In this document: positions 24,458 to 32,520 of the stretch, piece by piece
Numbering within the stretch: the stretch's first letter is position 1
Layout of the letters: each line of letters opens with the position of its first letter
Assembly: GCA_902749685.1 (NCBI GenBank)
Contig: CACVKW010000879.1
Span: 1 to 64,000, forward strand
DNA: 64,000 bases
Source: Olavius sp. associated proteobacterium Delta 1
GTDB lineage: Bacteria > Desulfobacterota > Desulfobacteria > Desulfobacterales > JAFDCJ01
Direction: 5' to 3'
Made by a program: the position numbers and the translations under genes
Notes under the pieces: generated by a model
Databases searched by the model: none
What the model was told of the DNA's origin: nothing
The model's input: only the letters and a program-made list of their open reading frames with translations

Positions 24458-27025
24458 ATGATTATTACCTGCGACGAGTGCAATTCGAGCTTCAGCGTTA
24501 GCGACAGTCAGATAAAAGAGACGGGCTCTAAAGTTAGATGCTCAAAATGCGATAGTGTTTTTATGGCATTCCCACAATCGGCTGAAGATATCGAAGAGCT
24601 TGAAACCGCCGATGATGAGTTGACACTGGATTCCGAAGATCAAATGCCGGGAGAAGAGGAAGATTTGGGATTGGATGATCTTGATTCTGACCTCGGTGAT
24701 TTTCTTGCTGATGATGAAGTGGATGAAACGCTTGGCATGTCATCTGATACAGAGGAATCCGAACTTGACCTGAGTGACTTCGATGACATACCGGACGCTG
24801 AATCAGGGTTGAAGCCGGATGATGTATTTGAGGAAACAGAAGATGAACTGGAACTTGACCTGGCTTTTGATCAGGACGATGACTCAGATCTGGTGATGGA
24901 TGAAGAATCGATGGGCGGCGATGATATGCCGGATCTCGAAGATTTGGTTGATTTGGACGAAGAGGAATTAACCTTAGATGAGGCCGATTCCGAGCTTGAA
25001 GATCTCGATTTTGAGTTGGAATCGCAAACAGATACAGGGCTGGATCTGGCAGGTGACGATGGGCTTGACCTGACGGATCTGGGACTTGAAGAAGAAGAAG
25101 AAGACATTTCAGTGTTGGAAGATCAAGCTGCTGAAAAAGACCAAGCTTTGGAAGTGGAAGAATCCGATGAGCTGGACCTGTCCGATTTAGAGTCGGCCAT
25201 CGATGATGAGCCGGCTACCGAAGAAACCGCCGAAGCAGACCCAGAAGAATTTAGCCTTGGCCTGGAGGCGGATGAATCGGGTGTGGAAGAAAGTACCGCG
25301 GCATTAGAGGTCGAAACGTCCGACGAGTTGGATTTATCGGATTTAGATCTTGAAATGGATGACGCTTCGGCTTTTGAGGAAGCATCTGCGACGGATTTAG
25401 AGAGTTTGGATCTGGATTTGGATCTGGAAGCCGAAACGGTCGCCGGCATTGAAGAAGACGCGGCCGATGAGCTCGATCTGTCTGATCTTACAGATTTTAT
25501 GGAGGAAGAAGAGGCCCCTGCAGCCGAAGCTGAACCGGAAGAATTGGACCTTGATCTGGATCTTGAGAGCGAGGCATCGACCGGCGGGGATGAATCCGTG
25601 GCCGTTGCAGATTCAGGTGATGGCGACGAGCTGGATTTGTCGGACCTTGAGGACTTCATCGAAGCCGAGGACGCTCCTGCCGCCCAGGCCGCCGCCGATG
25701 ATTCGGCCCAAGACCTTGATATGGATCTTGATTTTCAAATTGACGACGGTACACCAGCGACCGAAACGGCTGCCGATTCTCAAAGTGAAGACGAGCTGGA
25801 TTTTTCAGATCTGGAACAAATGCTCGAATCCGATGAAACCCCATCCGTCGAAGCCGCTGACAGCAACGATGCTGAGGAGCTCGATCTGCAATTCGATCTT
25901 GATGAACCATCTGTCGCTGGAGCTGATGCAGCAGCTGCAGCAGATCCCGGTGCAGCAGCCCAGGATGACGATTTTTTGGATATCGAACAATTGCTGGAAG
26001 AAGGTGAAGATAGCCAACCGTTGGAAAGCGCAGGAATTGACGGTGATGTAACGGACCTGCCCCTGGAGATGGAGGCTGCGCTGGATGATGCCTCAAAAGG
26101 CGCTGACGCCGAACTCGAACTTGATTTTGATCTGGAAAGTGAGCTCCAGGCAAAAGAAGATGAGGATCTTTTTGATACCAGCGGATCAACCGATCAACAG
26201 CTGGAATCGGACTTGCTGGCATCCGATGAGGTGGATTTTCTTGAAGAAGCCGGAATTGAGGAGACGGAATTTCAGGATACATCCGAAACAAGCGTTGTCA
26301 GTACCGATGAATTTAGCTCGGATGAGTTATCTGCGTCCGACAGCGCCTATGGAGCAACCCATGTGCTGCCGAGCGCCGAGAGCGAACCGCCGATATCGGA
26401 GTCCCTGGACCATGAGGTGCCTGTGGTGCGCGAGCCCCAAAAAGCCCGGTCGAAAAAACCATTGCTGGTCGTGATGTTGCTTTTTCTACTGGCCGTTGGT
26501 GTCTTTATTATGCCCAACATGTTGGGCATTAAAATACCGTATATCAGTGATATAAAAATTCCTTACCTCAGCGATCTGGATGTCAAGATTCCTTATCTAA
26601 GCGACTGGTTGAATCCCGCGCCCCAGGATGTTGCCGGTAACCTGAAAATCATCCCCTTGGGCAAAACAATCAACGGCAAATTTGTTGATAATTCCAAGTC
26701 CGGTCAGCTCTACGTAATTCAGGGACAAATCAAAAATGATTATGATCATCCGCGCAGCTATATCAAAGTGACCGGAAAATTATTTCTAAAAGGAAAGAAA
26801 ATCGCAAAAGCAGCAACTGTTTATTGCGGCAATATGATATCCAATTCAGATCTTGCCGCAATGGATATCACAGCAATCAGTAAAAAATTAAGCAACCAAT
26901 CCGGTGATAAGAGATCCAATATCAAGGTTAAGACCGGAAAAAGAGTCCCATTTATGATTGTGTTCGATAAACTGCCGCGTAATCTGGATGAATTCACCGT
27001 TGAGGTGGAGGGATCCTCGATATAA
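24458..27025 (+). CDS. MJ0042 zinc-ribbon / DUF3426-type protein with a giant acidic repeat region
   Basis: The 855-residue protein begins with a zinc ribbon (C5, C8, C28, C31: CDEC and CSKC). It continues with about 620 residues that are extremely rich in Asp and Glu and contain many variants of the 7-9 residue unit DELDLSDLE. A single membrane segment (~668-690, LLVVMLLFLLAVGVFIM) follows, then three copies of KIPY[IL]SD in a row (691-~712), then a beta-rich DUF3426-like domain (LKIIPLGKTINGKFVDN, MIVFDKLPRN). The zinc ribbon is therefore cytoplasmic and the C-terminal domain periplasmic. Homologues with this N- and C-terminus are common in Desulfobacterota and myxobacteria, with no settled function. 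The acidic middle is far longer than in ordinary DUF3426 proteins. A strong terminator follows. Confidence 0.88.
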   Translation: MIITCDECNSSFSVSDSQIKETGSKVRCSKCDSVFMAFPQSAEDIEELETADDELTLDSEDQMPGEEEDLGLDDLDSDLGDFLADDEVDETLGMSSDTEESELDLSDFDDIPDAESGLKPDDVFEETEDELELDLAFDQDDDSDLVMDEESMGGDDMPDLEDLVDLDEEELTLDEADSELEDLDFELESQTDTGLDLAGDDGLDLTDLGLEEEEEDISVLEDQAAEKDQALEVEESDELDLSDLESAIDDEPATEETAEADPEEFSLGLEADESGVEESTAALEVETSDELDLSDLDLEMDDASAFEEASATDLESLDLDLDLEAETVAGIEEDAADELDLSDLTDFMEEEEAPAAEAEPEELDLDLDLESEASTGGDESVAVADSGDGDELDLSDLEDFIEAEDAPAAQAAADDSAQDLDMDLDFQIDDGTPATETAADSQSEDELDFSDLEQMLESDETPSVEAADSNDAEELDLQFDLDEPSVAGADAAAAADPGAAAQDDDFLDIEQLLEEGEDSQPLESAGIDGDVTDLPLEMEAALDDASKGADAELELDFDLESELQAKEDEDLFDTSGSTDQQLESDLLASDEVDFLEEAGIEETEFQDTSETSVVSTDEFSSDELSASDSAYGATHVLPSAESEPPISESLDHEVPVVREPQKARSKKPLLVVMLLFLLAVGVFIMPNMLGIKIPYISDIKIPYLSDLDVKIPYLSDWLNPAPQDVAGNLKIIPLGKTINGKFVDNSKSGQLYVIQGQIKNDYDHPRSYIKVTGKLFLKGKKIAKAATVYCGNMISNSDLAAMDITAISKKLSNQSGDKRSNIKVKTGKRVPFMIVFDKLPRNLDEFTVEVEGSSI

Positions 27026-27090
27026 TGTTTGAATATTAAATATTGGTTACGGCTCGTCGAGTTTAGCTTTTAATAAACTCCGCTGTTTAT

Positions 27091-27132
27091 ACCCCGCGAA
27101 ATGCTTTTCAATTTCTGCGGGGTTTATTTTTC
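27091..27132 (+). terminator. rho-independent terminator
   Basis: ACCCCGC plus GAAAT (27091-27102) pairs with ATTTC and GCGGGGT (27111-27123) around an 8-base loop, followed by ttattttt. It lies 65 bases after the acidic zinc-ribbon gene. Confidence 0.85.
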
Positions 27133-27262
27133 AACCGGGGGGGGTGGTCGGTTTAGGGTGATTGTCATCAACAACGTCCATTCTGTTTTTCGACTTGACT
27201 TCGGGCAAGGGAATTGGTAGGTAAGCAACTTACTAAAATTCCAGGCGATTGATGAAATACAT

Positions 27263-27339
27263 GGCGATGTAGCTCAGGTGGTCAGAGCATGCGGCTCATA
27301 TCCGCAGTGTCCGGGGTTCAAATCCCTGCATCGCCACCA
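27263..27339 (+). tRNA. tRNA-Met (CAT), elongator
   Basis: The acceptor stem GGCGATG pairs with CATCGCC and is followed by an encoded ACCA. The D arm is GCTC/GAGC, the anticodon stem TGCGG/CCGCA with loop CTCATAT (anticodon CAT), and the T arm holds GTTCAAAT. The G1-C72 pair and D-arm type fit elongator Met, not the initiator (which has an unpaired C1). The T-loop and stems differ from the tRNA-Ile(CAT) pattern. A weak TTGACT-17-TAGGTA promoter may lie at about 27195. Confidence 0.93.
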
Positions 27340-27515
27340 AACACAATAAAATCAACGGATAAAACCCCGTATCGCCCATGAAAAACATGAGCGTCGCAAT
27401 TGAAGAACAAAGCGCAAACCATCTGGACTGCTTGTTCTGGTTGCTGTCCAATATTCATAATCCGCTGCGAAAAGTCAGCCAAATCCTACCTGAACGATGA
27501 AATAGATGACCTCGC

Positions 27516-29018
27516 TCAATCCGGGAAAATCTTCTCGGCAGCGAGATAATGGAAACCGATATCGCGCCGGAGATCCAATCGATTACCGTTCAGGTCTTCA
27601 CGGGGAATCACCCTGATCTTGCCATTATCAAAGGCTGCCAGCAATTTGTTCCTGAAACGCTCAGCGACCTCTCCTCGGTTTTCAGTGGGTTTAACGGTTA
27701 CGTTGGCGTTCAAATATGCGACCCGCGTACCATCGGATTTAAAGCTGCCGTCCTCGGACGGGCCCATCATGGCAGACGGAATTACTTGAATCCCTTTGCG
27801 TTTCATATATTTAAAATCGATTTCAACTACCTCTCCCCGGGTGCACGACCAGGGGTAACCTTTTTGACCGTCCGGCCCCCCCGGGCCCGTAACCAAGGCC
27901 GAACACATTGCCAGTTGATCCGTTCTGACCTCCGGTTCAACTTCATCTAAATTGCCTTGCAAAGTCGCCTGGATCAGGGCAGCCAGATTTCTCAGCCGCC
28001 GAATGACCGGCTGGGCCTCGGGCTCGCCGGGACGGATATTAATTTCAGACACCCGGATAGCGGTCGGGCACCGGTCATCGCTCAATGATACAAAACAGCC
28101 GGGATATAAAACACAAGGCCGTAAAATGCCCCTTGTCTTCATCATCTCGATTAAAGGTTTGGCAATCCGGCCACCGGCCATTTCTATCATGTGCGGCGTT
28201 TCCAGCGGATGGGGTGAAACAGCTCCCATGCCACCGGTAATCGGATTGCTTTTACCGGTAGGACCTTCGAACCGTTCGGGGTAATCCATGGCTGTCGGCA
28301 AAATTTGAAAGTGACCGTTTCTATCGACCAAAATCGTAAAGCTGATCTCGACGCCCGACATCAGCGATTCAATCAGAAGCGGCCATTTTCCCTTGCCGCC
28401 ATATATTTTTTTATAGCTGTCCTTGTAGTCTTTGATCAGGGCATCATATACTTCCCTTATTTCCCATGAATTTAAAATAATGCGTGCCCCCTTACCACCG
28501 GCACTGTATGGATATTTCAGAACGGCGCCGCCATAGGCATCGATATAATTCAAACATGTCGCTAATATACGCTGATAGTCTTTGGCATCCACCTCGCACC
28601 AGGATGCAGCAACCGGGATGCCGGCATCCCGGCAAAGTTTTTTGCATTCTATTTTATCACCTTCAATAAAAGCTCCGGACCTGGTCAAACCGACGATTCG
28701 ATCACCAAAGCCGGCCTGTTCCACGGCGTCCACCAGGCCGTCAAATAGAAGTGCTTCCGGCATGGGTATCACATAATCTATCTTCTCTTCCTTTAAGGCT
28801 GTAATTATTGCAGCCGTATAATCTGCAACGGAATTGCTGGCGGTTTCAACAAACTCCACCGGCCAGTTCATGATTTCACAAAAGACCGGCATCGAAGGCG
28901 TACCCCGGATTACGACTCCCGTGAACGTTTCCGGATAAATGTCGCTCTTGGCAGTGGCGGTTACCAGCGCGCTTAACAGGGTTCGACCATCGGTTCCGGC
29001 AAAGGCTATTTTTTTCAT
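27516..29018 (-). CDS. purD: phosphoribosylamine-glycine ligase family ATP-grasp protein
   Basis: From ATG 29018 (MKKIAFAGTDGRT) the protein has 500 residues; the longer frame adds an unlikely 11-residue arginine-rich start. ATP-grasp features of PurD are present: VLKYPYSAGGKGARI, LIESLMSGVEISF, DYPERFEGPTGKSNPITGG followed by MGAVSPHP, and VSEINIRPGEPEAQPV. PurD makes GAR in the second step of purine synthesis. Typical PurD is about 425 residues, and the ATP-binding loop differs from the usual KADGLAAGKGV, so this is a divergent long form. PurD activity is likely, but a related ligase is possible. It is on the opposite strand from the ddl-purE genes. Confidence 0.78.
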   Translation of the reverse strand: MKKIAFAGTDGRTLLSALVTATAKSDIYPETFTGVVIRGTPSMPVFCEIMNWPVEFVETASNSVADYTAAIITALKEEKIDYVIPMPEALLFDGLVDAVEQAGFGDRIVGLTRSGAFIEGDKIECKKLCRDAGIPVAASWCEVDAKDYQRILATCLNYIDAYGGAVLKYPYSAGGKGARIILNSWEIREVYDALIKDYKDSYKKIYGGKGKWPLLIESLMSGVEISFTILVDRNGHFQILPTAMDYPERFEGPTGKSNPITGGMGAVSPHPLETPHMIEMAGGRIAKPLIEMMKTRGILRPCVLYPGCFVSLSDDRCPTAIRVSEINIRPGEPEAQPVIRRLRNLAALIQATLQGNLDEVEPEVRTDQLAMCSALVTGPGGPDGQKGYPWSCTRGEVVEIDFKYMKRKGIQVIPSAMMGPSEDGSFKSDGTRVAYLNANVTVKPTENRGEVAERFRNKLLAAFDNGKIRVIPREDLNGNRLDLRRDIGFHYLAAEKIFPD

Positions 29019-29270
29019 TCTGCTTACCCTTCTTCTAAATACAATTTGCATAATTCAATCTTCAATTGACAGTGGCCCATTTTCTTACCAAATTGTTAAC
29101 GTCCGGGTCAATTAATACCTGAATTTTTCCAATTTTCATAGATCTAAAAATATGATATAACTAGTTTAAATATATATAAGGAGAAACATACAGGATTCAG
29201 GAATGAAACTCGGATCATTGCCGGTTAATCTATCCACAATCCCTGCTCGCCACTAGCTTTGTTGCAGACG

Positions 29271-29705
29271 ATGGCAGGCGGGCGCATTCCGAAATCCACA
29301 AGCGAACCGATGTTTTCAGGGTTTACAAAAATCGTAGAAGAACGAATTCGCAAAGCCCAACGCAACGGCGAATTTGAAAATCTGGCAGGATCGGGCAAAC
29401 CGCTCGCATTGGAAGAGGATCGCCATATAGCTGAGGAACTTAGACTGTCCCACAAAATTTTAAAAAATGCGGATTGTCTGCCCCCGGAAGTTGAGCTTAA
29501 AAAAGAGATTGAGCGCACAGAGGATTTATTGCGCGGCATGGAAGAGACGGCCGAAAAATATCGTATTTTAAAGAAACTCAACTTTCTGATAATGAAATTA
29601 AACGCCACGCGCAGCGGGTCGATAGAATTTGAAGTGCCCCAGCGATATTCAGCCATGCTGGCAGACCGCTTTGAGAGCGGCAATAAAAACGAAAGGGAGG
29701 AATAA
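29271..29705 (+). CDS. DUF1992 (DnaJ homologue subfamily C member 28-like) protein
   Basis: The conserved core IVEERIRKAQRNGEFENL, then AGSGKPLALEED and LRLSHKILKNADCLPPEVEL identifies DUF1992 (YhdN-like). The domain is usually about 100 residues, cytoplasmic and of unknown function. The start is uncertain: TTG 29259, ATG 29271 or ATG 29310 (MFSGFTKIVEERI); the last gives the usual family length. The gene ends 4 bases before ddl, whose GGAGG site overlaps its last codons, so the two are translationally linked. Confidence 0.85.
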   Translation: MAGGRIPKSTSEPMFSGFTKIVEERIRKAQRNGEFENLAGSGKPLALEEDRHIAEELRLSHKILKNADCLPPEVELKKEIERTEDLLRGMEETAEKYRILKKLNFLIMKLNATRSGSIEFEVPQRYSAMLADRFESGNKNEREE

Positions 29706-29709
29706 TTCC

Positions 29710-30654
29710 ATGGAAAAACTCACTGTCGCTCTTCTGGCCGGTGGCATCTCATCCGAACGTGAAGTCTCGCTGCACAGCGGTGAACAGGTTTACCAAGCGC
29801 TGGATAAGGATAAATACCATATCCGGCAGTATGATCCTCAATCCGACCTGGCCCGGCTCGTTCAGGATGCTCGCAAGATCGACATAGCCATGATCATCCT
29901 GCATGGGCCTTTTGGCGAAGATGGGACCGTTCAGGGTCTGCTTGAATTGCTGAATATTCCCTATCAGGGATCCGGTGTTCTGGGAAGTGCACTGGCCATG
30001 AACAAAGTGGTCACCAAACAGCTCTACGAAAAAGCCGGTCTGCCCGTGATTCCTTATCATGTCTACGACCGAGAAGAAACTGTCGATGCAGAAAAATGTG
30101 CATCCCAAGTTGGCCTGCCCCTGGTGGTTAAACCGGTGGAAGCCGGCTCCAGTGTGGGCATGTCGATTGTAAAGTCAGCGCCCGACCTGCAGGGCGCTCT
30201 GGACAAGGCAGGACAATTTGATAGGGCCATCCTGGTCGAATCCTACATCGGGGGAACGGAACTGACCGCCGGCGTGATTGGCAATAAGGAGTTGGACGCC
30301 TTGCCGCTTATCGAAATCATACCGGATGAATCCCATGAATTCTTTGATTACGAAGCCAAATATACAGCGGGTGTCACCCGAGAAATATGTCCGGCGCGCA
30401 TTAATGAAGAATTGACGCAAAGAGCACAAAACTACGCCAAGATTGCTCACCGAGCACTATTTTGCAAGGGATACAGCCGAACCGACATGATCCTTAAAGA
30501 TAATGAGATGTACGTGCTGGAAACCAACACGATTCCCGGAATGACCGCCACCAGCCTTTTCCCCCAGGCCGCGCAACAGGCCGGCATGAGTTTCAGTCAG
30601 GTCCTCGACAAACTCATCGAACTGGGGCTTGAAGCGCACCAGGCCCGGGGCTGA
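29710..30654 (+). CDS. ddl: D-alanine-D-alanine ligase
   Basis: ATG 29710 (MEKLTVALLAGGISSERE) is selected because GGGAGG lies upstream at good spacing; the open frame extends further but without homology. The 314-residue ATP-grasp ligase joins two D-alanines for peptidoglycan. Motifs are HGPFGEDGTVQGLLEL, VVKPVEAGSSVGMSIV, LPLIEIIP, FDYEAKYTAGVT and VLETNTIPGMT. It is slightly shorter than average at the C-terminus but complete. It probably forms one unit with the DUF1992 gene. purE follows after a repeat-bearing gap of about 310 bases. Confidence 0.95.
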   Translation: MEKLTVALLAGGISSEREVSLHSGEQVYQALDKDKYHIRQYDPQSDLARLVQDARKIDIAMIILHGPFGEDGTVQGLLELLNIPYQGSGVLGSALAMNKVVTKQLYEKAGLPVIPYHVYDREETVDAEKCASQVGLPLVVKPVEAGSSVGMSIVKSAPDLQGALDKAGQFDRAILVESYIGGTELTAGVIGNKELDALPLIEIIPDESHEFFDYEAKYTAGVTREICPARINEELTQRAQNYAKIAHRALFCKGYSRTDMILKDNEMYVLETNTIPGMTATSLFPQAAQQAGMSFSQVLDKLIELGLEAHQARG

Positions 30655-30800
30655 TCCTGTCCAGAGTAGTGACGTGCTTTTGCTTCCCCCTCCTGGCAGG
30701 GACAATCGCGTCAACCGTTTGGCTGCTGATTGTTCGCTATCCATTACTTTCCCTCCGATTCAAATACTTTGATCAGTGATTTTGGTCCGGGAGAATTTTG

Positions 30801-30930
30801 AGTATTGAAATTTTATAGAATTCTGTCTATATAATCTTTTTTAATATAGCCCATTTCACGAAGGAAGCGAAAATAAGATAGATAGAATACCGCAAATATT
30901 CAATTTTCAATCTTCAATATTAATTTGGTT
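30801..30930. repeat. inverted pair of attgaa-word repeats, core on both sides
   Basis: The left arm (tattgaaattttat) abuts AGAATTCTGTC at 30817-30827. The right side has GATAGAATACC at 30881-30891 followed by attcaattttcaatcttcaat to about 30928. The cores face each other as imperfect inverted copies. The rest of the 30655-30965 gap has no recognised gene. A TATAAT occurs at 30829-30834, just after the left core, and might serve purE. Confidence 0.65.
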
Positions 30931-30965
30931 GGCCACCTAACCCATCGTAAAGGAGAATTAATCTG

Positions 30966-31493
30966 ATGACCCAAGACAGGGATTTGAAAGGTGATAACGG
31001 GCCCCCACAGGTTGGAATCGTTATGGGCAGTGATTCCGACCTTGAGGTTATGAAAGAAACGGCAGCTATTCTAAAGAAGTTTCAAATACCGTATGAAATG
31101 ACGGTGGCCTCTGCTCACAGAAGTCCGCAACGTGCGGCTGATTTCGCCGGATCCGCCCTGGCAAGAGGCTTAAAAGTTATCGTCGCCGGTGCGGGTCATG
31201 CAGCCCATCTGGCCGGTGTTTTGGCCGCCCATACACATTTGCCGGTAATCGGTGTTCCCATTGATTCTTCATGTCTGCAGGGTTTGGATGCTCTGCTGGC
31301 TACGGTCCAAATGCCGCCAGGTATTCCGGTGGCAACCATGGCCATCGGCAAATCCGGCGCCCGCAATGCCGGTATTCTGGCAGCCCAGATCCTGGCGACC
31401 TCTGATCTGGAGCTCGGACAAAAGCTCGAAAATTTCAAACAGGAGATGGCGCTGCAGGTCGAGAAAAAAGCGCAAGCGGTTGAAGCCGCTTAA
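30966..31493 (+). CDS. purE: N5-carboxyaminoimidazole ribonucleotide mutase
   Basis: The 175-residue protein is a class I PurE that converts N5-CAIR to CAIR in purine synthesis. It shows VGIVMGSDSDLEVMKETA, SAHRSPQRAADFA, VIVAGAGHAAHLAGVLAAHT and the VQMPPGIPVATMAIGKSGA segment. AAGGAG lies before the ATG. The C-terminal tail beyond ~160 is a lysine/alanine helix slightly longer than usual. purK is not in the window. The tsaC-like gene begins 5 bases after its stop, so the two are coupled. Confidence 0.95.
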   Translation: MTQDRDLKGDNGPPQVGIVMGSDSDLEVMKETAAILKKFQIPYEMTVASAHRSPQRAADFAGSALARGLKVIVAGAGHAAHLAGVLAAHTHLPVIGVPIDSSCLQGLDALLATVQMPPGIPVATMAIGKSGARNAGILAAQILATSDLELGQKLENFKQEMALQVEKKAQAVEAA

Positions 31494-31498
31494 AAGTG

Positions 31499-32140
31499 AT
31501 GACCCGGCCACGGATTATAAAGGTTGCACCGGTCAATCCGGCACATGAAGCCATTAAAACAGCGGCCTCCGTTATCAAAGCGGGAGGGACCATCGCCTAT
31601 CCCACCCGCTGCTTGTATGGATTGGGCACTGATGCATTCAGCACCGGTGCCGTGGCGCGAGTATTCGCAATAAAGCAGCGATCCGCTCAAAAACCGCTAT
31701 TAATTTTAATCGACCATCCCAAACGCTTGGAACGGTTGGTCACCCGGGTACCAAAGATCGCAGCGAACATTATGCGACAATTTTGGCCGGGCAAGGTAAC
31801 CCTTGTTTTTGAAGCCGGCGAGGACCTTTCCCCCGACCTGACCGGCGGCAGCGGGAAAATTGGTATCAGACTGCCGGGCCATCCGGTGGCTTCGGCTTTG
31901 GTCGAGGCTGTCGCCGGTCCCATCACCGGCACCAGCGCCAATCTTTCGGGCAGTTCCGGTTGTCATCAGATTAGTGATCTCGAGCCGCAGGTCGCCCACC
32001 AGTTGGACCTCATCCTAGATGCCGGCCCCCTGGCAGGAGGCCGTGGCTCGACAGTGGTCGATGTGACTGGGGGGGACCGGCCCATAGTTTTGCGCGAAGG
32101 CGTAATATCTGCGCGTGAAATTATGATGCTGGGGTCTTGA
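31499..32140 (+). CDS. tsaC: Sua5/YrdC/TsaC-family threonylcarbamoyl-AMP synthase
   Basis: The ~213-residue protein matches the YrdC fold: IKAGGTIAYPTRCLYGLGTD (nucleotide and threonine site), KQRSAQKPLLILI, FWPGKVTLVFE, GIRLPGHPVASALVE, GPITGTSANLSG and STVVDV. It makes the threonylcarbamoyl-AMP used for t6A37 in ANN-decoding tRNAs. GTG 31496 and ATG 31499 are both possible starts. There is no Sua5 C-terminal domain, so it is the short TsaC form. It follows purE directly and precedes tRNA-Leu, which has its own promoter. Confidence 0.92.
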   Translation: MTRPRIIKVAPVNPAHEAIKTAASVIKAGGTIAYPTRCLYGLGTDAFSTGAVARVFAIKQRSAQKPLLILIDHPKRLERLVTRVPKIAANIMRQFWPGKVTLVFEAGEDLSPDLTGGSGKIGIRLPGHPVASALVEAVAGPITGTSANLSGSSGCHQISDLEPQVAHQLDLILDAGPLAGGRGSTVVDVTGGDRPIVLREGVISAREIMMLGS

Positions 32141-32146
32141 TACTGG

Positions 32147-32175
32147 TTGACAATTCATTTCATATTAAATATATA
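32147..32175 (+). promoter_or_regulatory. tRNA-Leu promoter
   Basis: TTGACA at 32147-32152, a 17-base spacer and TATATA at 32170-32175. Transcription would start about 5 bases before the tRNA. Confidence 0.8.
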
Positions 32176-32186
32176 GCCGAAACAAT

Positions 32187-32274
32187 GCCGGAGTGGTGAA
32201 ATTGGTAGACGCGCTGGATTCAAAATCCAGTGGACCTTGCGTCCGTGGGAGTTCGATTCTCCCCTCCGGCACCA
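32187..32274 (+). tRNA. tRNA-Leu (CAA)
   Basis: The acceptor stem GCCGGAG pairs with CTCCGGC and is followed by an encoded ACCA. The anticodon stem CTGGA/TCCAG encloses loop TTCAAAA (anticodon CAA). A long class II variable arm (TGGACCTTGCGTCCG) and a T arm with GTTCGATT follow. The 88-base length fits Leu. A strong promoter lies upstream and a strong terminator downstream. Confidence 0.96.
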
Positions 32275-32280
32275 CCAATC

Positions 32281-32315
32281 AAAAAGGGCCCCGACCAGGG
32301 GGCCCTTTTGTTTTC
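32281..32315 (+). terminator. rho-independent terminator of tRNA-Leu
   Basis: AAAAGGGCCCC (32282-32292) pairs with GGGGGCCCTTTT around a short loop, followed by gtttt. The symmetry makes it potentially bidirectional. Confidence 0.88.
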
Positions 32316-32339
32316 CAATCAGACCGGTTCCAAATTCTG

Positions 32340-32520
32340 TCATCGGTCCTCTGTTTTTAATTCCGATTGCCGCATTCTCACTTCGACCCGGCTGCCGTTC
32401 GACAGGCTCAGGCCCCGAGCGCGTCGAGGGGAGCTCGTCGCAGGCCGACTTCATTTACCTGTTCTCAGTTTTTAACTCCGACTTCCGCATTCCCACTTCC
32501 GACTCCATTTACCTGTCCTC
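32340..32520. repeat. low-complexity repeat overlapping the 3' end of the TMTC-like gene
   Basis: The region holds ttccgattgccgcattctcacttc words, a TTCGACAGGCTCA palindrome (about 32396-32440), and then two runs of tttacctgt plus ccgacttccgcattccc words. The part after 32465 is translated on the minus strand as the last ~15 residues of the TPR protein. Confidence 0.65.

Noticed and set aside
25123..25659. 178-codon minus-strand open frame, almost only Ser/Arg/Lys
   Set aside because: It is a mirror of the acidic DELDLSDLE repeats of the zinc-ribbon gene.
27263..27339. Initiator tRNA-fMet or tRNA-Ile(CAT)
   Set aside because: The first pair is G-C (initiators have a mismatch at 1-72), and the D-arm and anticodon stem fit elongator Met better than Ile2.
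27378..27500. 40-codon open frame after tRNA-Met (MKNMSVAIEEQ)
   Set aside because: There is no ribosome-binding site or homology; the length is expected by chance.
29225..29683. 152-codon minus-strand open frame
   Set aside because: It is the antisense shadow of the DUF1992 gene, which shows clear family motifs on the plus strand. The shadow is serine-rich and featureless.
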